Assembly: GCA_009912235.1 (NCBI GenBank)
Contig: WNDS01000002.1
Location: 744,001-808,000, forward strand
From: Stenotrophomonas maltophilia
GTDB lineage: Bacteria; Pseudomonadota; Gammaproteobacteria; Xanthomonadales; Xanthomonadaceae
DNA: 64,000 bases
Direction of reading: 5' to 3'
Position numbers and translations under genes: made by a program. Positions 27,478 through 34,751 of the stretch are shown piece after piece. Every line of letters begins with the position of its first letter. Within the stretch, counting starts at the first letter, position 1. The notes under the pieces are model-generated. The model searched no databases, was not told the DNA's origin, and was given only the letters and a program-made list of their open reading frames with translations.

Positions 27478-28832
27478 ACAGGTGTCGTCCCTCGCTGAAG
27501 TGGCCGCTGATCATCAAGCCGCTGATATTCCATCTGCTGGCGCTGCTGGCCGCGTTCTTCACCCTGCTGATGGTGCTGGTGCGGGTCGACAGTGGCGGCT
27601 ACTACACCATCCAGACCTTCGCCCCGGTGGCGGCCAACGCGGTGAACCGCGATGCCAGCGGCGCGCTGTACGTGAAGCGCACGCCGGAACTGGAGGAGAT
27701 GCTTAAGGTTGCGCCCGGCGCGTGGTTCGTGGCCGAAGACCCGCAGGGGCGGCACGTCAGCTTCGGCGATGTGCCGGCACCGTATGCCTCGCTGGTCGGC
27801 GCGCTGGCCGGCATTCCGTACGGCGATGTGCGCGGCCGCGAGCGCGGCGACGGCCTGGCCATCGTGGTGCGCCAGCACACCGGCCCGGCCGGCCCGCTCA
27901 CCATCCTCGCCCATGGCGAAGTGGATTCGCTCACCTGGCAGATGGCGCTGGCCGCACACATCATCACCCTGCCGATCTTCGCGCTGCTGGCACTGGTGAC
28001 CCTGATCATGACGCCGATCATCGTGCGCAAGGCACTGGCTGGGGTGGAGCGCATCGCGCAGGAGGCCAAGAACATTTCGGCCAGCCGCCGCGGCATCCGC
28101 CTGACCGAAACCGCGGTGCCGCGCGAGATCGCCCCGCTGGTAACCGCGGTCAACGACGCGCTGGACCGCCTGGACGAAGGCCATGAACGGCAGCGCCGCT
28201 TCATCGCCGCCGCCGCCCACGAGCTGCGCACGCCCATCGCCATCCTGCGGGTGAAGATCGACGCCGCCGACGATGCCACCTCGCGCAGCCTGTCGGTGGA
28301 AGTGACGCGCCTGGCCACGCTGGCCGAGCAGCTGCTCGACCTGCACCGGCTGGAAGAAGTCGGGCACATGGAGACCATCCACCTCGCACGGCTGGCCAAG
28401 CGCGTGGCCGCCGACCTGGCGCCGCTGCTGATCCAGTCCGATCGCTCGGTGGCCGTTGTGGTGGAACCGCACCAGCCGGTGCATGGCGAAACCGGCGCCA
28501 TCGAGCGGGTGGTCTCCAACCTGGTGCTCAATGCGGTGGAACACGGCGGCCGCCATGTCATCGTGCGCGTGCTCGGCACCTGCATCGAAGTGGAAGACGA
28601 TGGCCCCGGCATTCCGCCCGGCGAACGCGAGCGCGTATTCGAACCGTTCCAGCGGCTGCGTCCGCGCCAGACCGGTGCCGGCCTCGGCCTGAACCTGGTG
28701 CGGCAGGTGGTGGAGCGGCATGGCGGGCGGGTCACCATTGTCGATGCGCCCGGCGGCGGTGCGCTGATCCGCATCGTGCTCCCGCACCACCCGGCCGCGC
28801 ATCCGGCCGGCAGCGAACCCGGCGAGAGCTGA
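27474..28832 (+). CDS. Sensor histidine kinase
   Basis: A 452-residue membrane kinase using a GTG start. Two membrane segments (about 17-37 and 160-182) enclose a ~120-residue periplasmic sensor. A HAMP-like linker follows, then the H box with His249 (RRFIAAAAHELRTPIAILRV), N box (VSNLVLNAVEHGG), G1 (VEDDGPGIPPGERERVFEPF) and G2 (TGAGLGLNLVRQVV). It is paired with the upstream response regulator. The sensor domain has no recognised ligand motif; the nearby EF-hand and MacAB genes suggest an envelope or cation signal, which is inference. Confidence 0.9.
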   Translation: MNRCRPSLKWPLIIKPLIFHLLALLAAFFTLLMVLVRVDSGGYYTIQTFAPVAANAVNRDASGALYVKRTPELEEMLKVAPGAWFVAEDPQGRHVSFGDVPAPYASLVGALAGIPYGDVRGRERGDGLAIVVRQHTGPAGPLTILAHGEVDSLTWQMALAAHIITLPIFALLALVTLIMTPIIVRKALAGVERIAQEAKNISASRRGIRLTETAVPREIAPLVTAVNDALDRLDEGHERQRRFIAAAAHELRTPIAILRVKIDAADDATSRSLSVEVTRLATLAEQLLDLHRLEEVGHMETIHLARLAKRVAADLAPLLIQSDRSVAVVVEPHQPVHGETGAIERVVSNLVLNAVEHGGRHVIVRVLGTCIEVEDDGPGIPPGERERVFEPFQRLRPRQTGAGLGLNLVRQVVERHGGRVTIVDAPGGGALIRIVLPHHPAAHPAGSEPGES

Positions 28833-28888
28833 GCATGCCTGCCGCCTGACTGCCGCCTGTCCGGCCGTGTGCACCGCGCGGCCGGCAC

Positions 28889-28903
28889 AAGGTTGCGGCA
28901 ATG
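28889..28903 (+). promoter_or_regulatory. Motif copy 3, AAGGTTGCGGCAATG
   Basis: 70 bases before the GTG of the membrane-protein gene at 28974. Differs from the others only in the centre (GCG reads CGG). Confidence 0.5.
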
Positions 28904-28973
28904 TCCGCTTCGCAGCATGGCTCCTGTCGGCGCAGCACGTGCCGATGTTCCCGCCTGACAGGAAGCCTGCGCC

Positions 28974-29759
28974 GTGCCCCAGGGCGACGTCCCACCCCGT
29001 ACTCCCCCATCGCGCTCCCCACATCCGCCGGGGGCGCCCACGCTGACCGGCGCGGCCTGGAGCCGCCGGCGCAGTTCAGCGCTGCGGCCGGGCCTGCCGC
29101 ACTGCCCACGCTGGCTGCGCACCACACCGCACGGCCAGCGTGCCGATGTGCTGCTGCACCTGTTCGCCACCCTGTTCTTCGCCCTGCCCGGCGCCGCGCT
29201 GGCCTGGGCCACCTGCCAGCACGGCACGCGACTGCTGGCCGCCGCCGTGCTGCTGTTCGTGCTGGCGCAGGCGCTGTTGCATGCGCTGTGCGTGGGCCAG
29301 CCCGCGCAGCGCGCCACGCCGCATCCGCTGCTGCTCGCGCTGGCCGGACACCTGCCCTGGCTGCTGCTGGCCAGCGTGCTGCTGCCGCTGGCCGCCCATC
29401 AGCGAACGCTCGCGGCGGCAGTGCTGGCCGCGCTTGGCCTGCTGGCGGCCGTGCTGATGCCGGTCTCGGCGTGGCGGGCCGTGCCGCGGCGCCTGCCCAC
29501 GCGCCGGGGCCTGCAGGCCGCGGCGGCCGGCCTGCTGCTGTGCGTTGTCATCGCCCTTTGCGCGCCCCTGCCGCTGGCGGTCGTCGCCTGGCAGGCCGCC
29601 GCGCTGCTGGCCCTGGCCGCCAGCCTGGCGCTGCAGCTGCGGCCGCTGCAAACGGGACGCACCCTGCTGCGCCATGTGCTGGTCGTGCTGGGCAGCCTGC
29701 TGCAGTTCATCGCCATTGCGCTGCTGGTCGCGCCCAGCGTGGCGGCCACAGGCGGCTGA
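28974..29759 (+). CDS. Polytopic membrane protein of unknown function
   Basis: A 261-residue protein starting at a GTG with AGGAAG eight bases upstream. The first ~55 residues are Pro/Arg-rich and cytoplasmic. They are followed by about seven hydrophobic segments rich in Ala and Leu (e.g. LLHLFATLFFALPGAALAWA). No family is recognised. It lies between the two-component genes and macA, behind its own motif copy. Confidence 0.6.
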   Translation: MPQGDVPPRTPPSRSPHPPGAPTLTGAAWSRRRSSALRPGLPHCPRWLRTTPHGQRADVLLHLFATLFFALPGAALAWATCQHGTRLLAAAVLLFVLAQALLHALCVGQPAQRATPHPLLLALAGHLPWLLLASVLLPLAAHQRTLAAAVLAALGLLAAVLMPVSAWRAVPRRLPTRRGLQAAAAGLLLCVVIALCAPLPLAVVAWQAAALLALAASLALQLRPLQTGRTLLRHVLVVLGSLLQFIAIALLVAPSVAATGG

Positions 29760-29776
29760 ACCGCGCCGCGCCGCGC

Positions 29777-29791
29777 AAGGTTGGCGCAATC
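29777..29791 (+). promoter_or_regulatory. Motif copy 4, AAGGTTGGCGCAATC
   Basis: 71 bases before the leader ORF at 29863 and 85 before the macA start. The closest match to copy 1. Confidence 0.55.
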
Positions 29792-29862
29792 CTCCGCACC
29801 GAGACTCGACCCCCGTCGCCGCATGCCCTGCATGCGCCTGTCTCCCCGCCGTGAGGACCCAC

Positions 29863-29895
29863 ATGACCTGCCTGCCATGGATGCTGCTGCCGTGA
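29863..29895 (+). CDS. Possible 10-residue leader peptide in front of macA
   Basis: ATG with a well-placed GTGAGGA ribosome site reads MTCLPWMLLP and stops. The macA start at 29877 lies inside it in another frame and has no good ribosome site of its own. Translation of the leader could control or feed macA translation. The alternative is that macA starts elsewhere and this is chance. Confidence 0.3.
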   Translation: MTCLPWMLLP

Positions 29896-31118
29896 CTGCC
29901 ACCGCCCCCAAACACCGCCGCCGCACCCTGCTGATCGGGGGTGCCGCCGTCCTCGTCTGCGCCGGCCTGGCCTACGCCTGGCTCGCACCCTCGCCGCCGC
30001 CGGCACTGGAACTGGCCGCAGTGCAGCGCGCGGATATCGAACAGGTGGTGGAAGCCACCGGCACGCTGAAGCCTTCGCGGCTGGTCAGCGTGGGCGCGCA
30101 GGTGTCCGGCCGCATCGAAACCCTGCATGTGAAGCTGGGCGACAAGGTGAAGGCCGGCGACCTGATCGCCGAGATCGACTCGCGCACCCAGCGCAACAGC
30201 CTGCGCAGCGCACAGGCCGCCCAGCGCAGCGCACGTGCCAACCGCGATGCTTTGGCCACCGACCTGCGGCAGTCCGAGGTAACCCTGCAGCGCCAGCAGC
30301 GGCTGGGTGCCGAGCAGCTGGTGGCGCGTGCCGACGTCGATGCGGCCCGGGCCAAGGTCGACGCCACCCGCGAGCAGATCGCCGCGCTGGACGGTGAGAT
30401 CGTGCAGCGCCAGACCGATGTGGATGTCGCCCAGACCAACCTGGAGTACACCCGCATCACCGCGCCGACCGATGGCACCGTGCTGGCCGTGGTCGCCCGC
30501 CAGGGCCAGACCGTCAACGCGGTGCAGAGCGCGCCGACCATCGTGATGCTCGGCAACCAGGAAACCATGACCGTCTACGCGGAGATTTCCGAAGCCGACG
30601 TGGTGCATGCCCGGCTTGGCCAGGAAGTGTTCTTCACCATCCTCGGCGACGCACGGCGGCGCTACAGCAGCACCCTGCGCGACATCGCACCCGCGCCAGA
30701 ATCGATCACCAACGAGGACACCTCCAGCCTGTCCTCGCCGGCGCTGTCGGGCAGCAGCAGCCGCACCGCCATGTACTACAACGGCCAGTTCGACGTGGAC
30801 AACGCCGATGGCCGGCTGCGCAGCTACATGACCGCACAGGTACGCATCGTCCTCGGCCGTGCCGCCAACGTGCTCACCATTCCCTCGGCCGCGCTGGGCA
30901 AGCGCGCCGCCGACGGCAGCTATACCGTGCAGGTGCGTGGCAAGGACGGCCATCCCGCCGCGCGCCGGGTCACCACCGGGCTGGACGACCAGATCCGGGT
31001 GGAAATCAAGACCGGACTGCAGGAAGGCGAGCAGGTGGTGCTGGCACAGGCCGGCGATGCCAAGGCCAACACGGCCGATACGGCCAGCGGCGGTGCCCCG
31101 GCCCCGGCGCGCTCCTGA
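29877..31118 (+). CDS. macA: MacA-like periplasmic adaptor of an ABC efflux pump
   Basis: A 413-residue membrane-fusion protein. A short cytoplasmic N-terminus and one membrane anchor (RTLLIGGAAVLVCAGLAYAW) are followed by a lipoyl half (VSGRIETLHVKLGDKVKAGD), a helical hairpin, the second lipoyl half (YTRITAPTDGTVLAVVARQG) and beta-barrel domains. It links MacB in the inner membrane to an outer-membrane channel; no channel gene is present here. The ATG at 29877 is the best start in this frame but has a poor ribosome site, see the leader ORF. Eleven bases before macB. Confidence 0.85.
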   Translation: MDAAAVTATAPKHRRRTLLIGGAAVLVCAGLAYAWLAPSPPPALELAAVQRADIEQVVEATGTLKPSRLVSVGAQVSGRIETLHVKLGDKVKAGDLIAEIDSRTQRNSLRSAQAAQRSARANRDALATDLRQSEVTLQRQQRLGAEQLVARADVDAARAKVDATREQIAALDGEIVQRQTDVDVAQTNLEYTRITAPTDGTVLAVVARQGQTVNAVQSAPTIVMLGNQETMTVYAEISEADVVHARLGQEVFFTILGDARRRYSSTLRDIAPAPESITNEDTSSLSSPALSGSSSRTAMYYNGQFDVDNADGRLRSYMTAQVRIVLGRAANVLTIPSAALGKRAADGSYTVQVRGKDGHPAARRVTTGLDDQIRVEIKTGLQEGEQVVLAQAGDAKANTADTASGGAPAPARS

Positions 31119-31129
31119 GGGCCGGGCCG

Positions 31130-33083
31130 ATGAACGAACCGCTGTTGCGCGTACGTGGGCTGCGCCGCGAATTCCCGGCCGGCGAGCAGATCCTGGTCGT
31201 ACTCGATGGCGTCGACCTGGATATCCATGCCGGCGAACTAGTGGCCATCGTCGGCCAGTCCGGCTCGGGCAAATCCACGCTGATGAACATCCTGGGCTGC
31301 CTGGACCGCCCCTCGGCCGGCAGCTACGAGGTGCAGGGCCAACCGACCGGGCAGATGGGACCGGACGCGCTGGCCGAACTGCGCCTCGAGCATTTCGGCT
31401 TCATCTTCCAGCGCTACCACCTGCTCAACGATCTGTCGGCCGTCGGCAACGTCGAAGTGCCGGCCATCTACGCCGGCATGCCCGCATCGGTGCGCCACGA
31501 ACGCACCACCGCGCTGCTGGCCCGGCTCGGCCTGGGCGAGCGCATGCACCACCGGCCGGGCGAGCTCTCCGGCGGCCAGCAGCAGCGCGTGTCGATCGCC
31601 CGCGCCCTGATGAACGGTGGCGCGGTGATCTTCGCCGACGAACCCACCGGTGCGCTGGACACGCACTCGGGCAAGGAAGTGATGAAGATCCTCGGCGAAC
31701 TGCATGCCGAGGGCCACACCGTGGTGCTGGTCACCCATGACATGGCCGTGGCCGGGCATGCGCAGCGCATCATCGAGATCCGCGACGGCCGCATTGTCTC
31801 CGACCAGCCCACCGCCACGGCATCGGCGCCCCTTGATGCACCGGCGCCCGCACTGCAGGCACCGGCCGAAGGTGGCGGCCTGCAGGCCCTGCGCGACCGC
31901 TTCATCGAAGCTTTCCGCATGGCGCTGCGGGCCATGAACCCACACCGCACGCGCACCTTCCTGACCATGCTCGGCATCATCATCGGCATCGCGTCGGTGG
32001 TTTCGGTGGTGGCGCTGGGCACCGGCGCGCGCCAGGTCATCCTGCACAACATCGCCTCGCTGGGCACCAACACCATCGAGATCTACCCCGGCGCCGGCTT
32101 CGGCGATCTGCGTGCCGCGCAGGTGGAAACCCTGACCCCCGGCGACAGCGTGGCTCTGGCCGGGCAGCCCTACGTGGACAGCGCCAAGCCCAGCGTGGCC
32201 ACCACCGCCACCGCCATGCGCGGCAACCGCACCGCCAGCACCCAGGTGCAGGGCGTGAGCGAGCAGTACTTCCGCGTGCGCGGGCTGGAACTGGGCCAGG
32301 GCAGCTTCTTCGGCCACGCCGCGGTGGACGGCTACCAGCAGGTGGCGGTGATCGATGCCAACACGCGCGCGCCTGTTCGCCACGCACGACGATCCGGTCG
32401 GGCAGACACTGCTGCTGGGCAACGTCCCGGTGCGCGTGGTCGGGGTCACCCGCAAGGATGCCGCTGCGCCGGGTGATGCCTCGATGCTGAGCGTCTGGGT
32501 GCCCTACACCACGGCGATGGCGCGCATGCTCGGGCAGCACCACGTGTCCAGCATCAGCGTGCGCGTGTCCGACAGCACCAGCATGCAGGCCGCGGAAACC
32601 GCCATCGCCGGCCTGCTCACCCGCCGCCACGGCAGCCGCGATTTCTACATGAGCAACAAAGCGCAGATCCGTGAGTCGATCGAACAGACCACCGGCATCC
32701 TGACCATGATGATCGGATCGATCGCCGCGATCGCGCTGGTGGTGGGCGGCATCGGGGTGATGAACATCATGCTGGTCTCGGTCACCGAGCGCACCCGCGA
32801 GATCGGCGTGCGCATGGCGGTGGGCGCGCGCCGCAGCGACATCCTGCAGCAGTTCCTGATCGAATCGGTGCTGGTGTGCCTGCTCGGCGGCGTGCTCGGC
32901 ATCGGCGTGGCCCTGGCGCTCGGGCTGGTGCTGGAGCTGGCCGATGTGGGCTTCAGCCTGGTGTTCTCGGCCACTTCGATCATCGCCGCGTTCGCCTGTT
33001 CCAGCCTGATCGGCGTGGGCTTCGGCTTCCTGCCGGCGCGCCGTGCCGCCCAGCTGGATCCGGTGGGAGCGCTGATCCGCTGA
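31130..33083 (+). pseudogene. macB: MacB-like ABC transporter with one frameshift
   Basis: Fused ATPase and permease, ~650 residues if whole. ATPase: Walker A GQSGSGKS (42-49), signature LSGGQQQRVSIARAL, Walker B VIFADEPTG. Permease: first membrane helix TFLTMLGIIIGIASVVSVVA, a periplasmic MacB-PCD domain and three C-terminal helices. The frame breaks in the periplasmic domain at the (GC)4 tract 32365-32372: VIDANTR then ARLFATHDDPVGQTLLLG in the next frame. One more GC would restore it exactly. As written, the pump loses its last three helices and is dead. Every other part is well conserved, so this is either very recent or a base-call error. Confidence 0.85.
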
Positions 33084-33103
33084 GCGTTGCTGCCCGTTCG
33101 CAC

Positions 33104-33134
33104 GCGCACTGCCGCCCTCATGGTGGCGGTGCGC
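33104..33134. terminator. Imperfect hairpin after macB
   Basis: GCGCACTGCCGCC pairs with GGCGGTGCGC with one small bulge, 20 bases after the macB stop. It could end the macAB transcript. The remaining gap up to 33230 is GC-rich and shows nothing else. Confidence 0.35.
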
Positions 33135-33231
33135 AGGGCCGTGTGCGCAGCGCGCGCGGCCGGCGCGTGCACGTCGCTTCGATCTCGCTGAACGCTCCAC
33201 GCGGCGTGCGCAGTGCCCGCGTATTCACTGC

Positions 33232-33246
33232 AGGCTGGCGCAATGT
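33232..33246 (+). promoter_or_regulatory. Motif copy 5, AGGCTGGCGCAATGT
   Basis: 51 bases before the ATG of the small secreted-protein gene at 33298. One change from the core (GCTGG for GTTGG). Confidence 0.5.
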
Positions 33247-33297
33247 TGGGCCCGTCCAATGCTCGCACAGGCGTATTCCCGCCAAGGAGCAACCACC

Positions 33298-33690
33298 ATG
33301 TTTTCAAGATCTGGACGTACCGCATTGCTGCTGGGCGCGGCGGTTCAACTGCTGGTCCTGCTGGCGCACCCCGGCGTGGCCCACGCACAGCGCGGCGACT
33401 ACTACCGCCCTGACTGGGACCGCGGCCGCAACGACCGCCCACGCGAGGACTGGCGTGAGCGCCAGCGCGAAGAAGACCGTGAACGCAAGCACCGCGACGA
33501 CACCAAGACCACCGGCGTGGTGGTCGGCGTGGTCGGCACCGCGATCGTGGCCGGCGTGATCGCCGCTGCGGCCAAACGCGAACGCGAAACCCGCGAACGC
33601 GCCGACTACTGCATGCGCCGCTACGGCAACTACGGCCGCCGCACCGACAGCTACCGCGCGCCGGACGGCTACACCTATCCCTGCCGCTGA
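33298..33690 (+). CDS. Small charged secreted/periplasmic protein
   Basis: A 130-residue protein with a signal peptide ending VAHAQ. A highly charged Arg/Asp/Glu stretch (DWDRGRNDRPREDWRERQRE) is followed by a Gly/Val/Ala hydrophobic segment (GVVVGVVGTAIVAGVIAAAA) that could anchor or insert in a membrane, and a Tyr/Arg/Cys tail with two Cys. An AAGGAG ribosome site fixes the start. No family recognised. It has its own copy of the locus motif. Confidence 0.65.
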   Translation: MFSRSGRTALLLGAAVQLLVLLAHPGVAHAQRGDYYRPDWDRGRNDRPREDWRERQREEDRERKHRDDTKTTGVVVGVVGTAIVAGVIAAAAKRERETRERADYCMRRYGNYGRRTDSYRAPDGYTYPCR

Positions 33691-33722
33691 GCCCCCGCCT
33701 TTCTTCCCACCCTGGAGTACAC

Positions 33723-34118
33723 ATGCACACCCACACACACCGCATCGCCCTGCTGCTCGCCCTGTCCGCCGCCGGCGCCGCGCAGGCCGCCAACACGCCC
33801 GCACCGCTCTCCACCCAGGCCTACATCGACAGCACTTTCGCTGCCATGGACAGCAACAAGGACGGCAGCATCGACAAAGGCGAATTCACGCGTTTCCAGC
33901 AAGCGCGTTTCGGCAAGCAGACCGAATCCATCAACGCCGCCTTCAAGGCCATGGACACCAATGGTGATGGCCGCATCAGCAAGGACGAAGCCAAGGTCGT
34001 GCCCGAGATCGCCCACTACTTCAACGGGCTGGATACCGACGGCGATGGTTATCTATCGCTGCAGGAGCTTCAGCGGGCCATGCAGGCGGCACAGACTGCT
34101 GATGCCCCGGGCAAGTAA
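33723..34118 (+). CDS. Secreted EF-hand calcium-binding protein
   Basis: A 131-residue protein with a signal peptide (IALLLALSAAGAAQA). Three canonical EF-hand loops are present: DSNKDGSIDKGE, DTNGDGRISKDE and DTDGDGYLSLQE, each with Asp at loop positions 1, 3 and 5 and Glu at 12. It should bind calcium in the periplasm. It lies 32 bases after the charged-protein gene and is probably in the same transcript. Role unknown; it could buffer or sense calcium for the two-component system. Confidence 0.8.
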   Translation: MHTHTHRIALLLALSAAGAAQAANTPAPLSTQAYIDSTFAAMDSNKDGSIDKGEFTRFQQARFGKQTESINAAFKAMDTNGDGRISKDEAKVVPEIAHYFNGLDTDGDGYLSLQELQRAMQAAQTADAPGK

Positions 34119-34179
34119 ACGCCCACCGTGCGCGGCCGCTGCAGCCAGGCGGCCCGCACCGGCGCAACCGACATAACGA

Positions 34180-34214
34180 AAAACGCCCGCAGATCGATTA
34201 TCTGCGGGCGTTTT
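34180..34214. terminator. Bidirectional rho-independent terminator
   Basis: AAAACGCCCGCAGAT pairs perfectly with ATCTGCGGGCGTTTT around a CGATT loop. The A and T tails serve both the EF-hand gene and the tRNA-Ser transcript from the other side. Confidence 0.85.
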
Positions 34215-34221
34215 ATGTATC

Positions 34222-34314
34222 TGGCGGAGTGGGAGGGATTCGAACCCTCGATAGAGCTTTTGACCCTATACTCCCTTAGCAGGGGAGCCCCTTCAGCCGC
34301 TCAGGCACCACTCC
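34222..34314 (-). tRNA. serX: tRNA-Ser (anticodon GCU)
   Basis: 93 bases on the reverse strand. The acceptor GGAGTGG pairs with CCACTCC, the 3' CCA is encoded (TGG at 34222-34224), the T arm has GGTTCGAATCC, and a long variable arm marks class II. The anticodon loop reads CTGCTAA, giving GCT, which decodes AGC/AGU. The symbol is generic. Confidence 0.93.
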
Positions 34315-34364
34315 GGGGTTTTCTCTTCGCTGGCGGCCGTTACTGGTTGCCGGCGAAGGCGTGA

Positions 34365-34394
34365 ATAATAGCCTTATTCACGCGGAAAGGTAAA
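34365..34394 (-). promoter_or_regulatory. Likely promoter of tRNA-Ser
   Basis: On the reverse strand TTTACC (34389-34394) and TATTAT (34365-34370) are separated by 18 bases, about 50 bases before the tRNA. The same stretch includes GTGAATAA-TAGCC-TTATTCAC (34361-34381), which may instead help end csrA transcription. Confidence 0.4.
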
Positions 34395-34399
34395 GCTTT

Positions 34400-34603
34400 T
34401 TATTCCGCCGGATTGTCGTTGCCGACGCTGCCAGCTTCGTCACCACGCTGGATGCGCTGGTAGATTTCTTCGCGGTGCACGGCCACGTCCTTCGGGGCAG
34501 TGATGCCGATACGCACCTGGTTACCCTTTACACCGAGAACGGTCACGCTGACCGAGTCTCCGATCATCAGGGTTTCGCCGACGCGGCGAGTGAGGATCAA
34601 CAT
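34400..34603 (-). CDS. csrA: Carbon storage regulator CsrA (RsmA)
   Basis: A 67-residue RNA-binding dimer that controls translation of virulence, motility and metabolism genes by binding GGA motifs in leaders. The conserved sequence is [16 protein letters not shown] ... [19 protein letters not shown]. The key Arg in VAVHREE is present. It follows alaS as in other gammaproteobacteria. The ATG at 34603 gives the canonical start. Confidence 0.95.
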   Translation of the reverse strand: MLILTRRVGETLMIGDSVSVTVLGVKGNQVRIGITAPKDVAVHREEIYQRIQRGDEAGSVGNDNPAE

Positions 34604-34751
34604 TTTGGCAAGTCTCCATGGAACCGTGTGGAAGGGTATCCCCCACCGGCTTGGCATCCTGTCAAGGACGCCCCACGACAAAGGGAAAAAGAGTAGGTAA
34701 TGGTACCGTCAGCCGTTCCCCGCCTTCAAGGGAGGGGAACAGCCAGAAGCA

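Noticed and set aside
32361..32376. Programmed frameshift in macB
   Set aside because: No slippery heptamer or known recoding in MacB. The same GC-tract break occurs in unrelated genes, which argues for mutation or base-call error.
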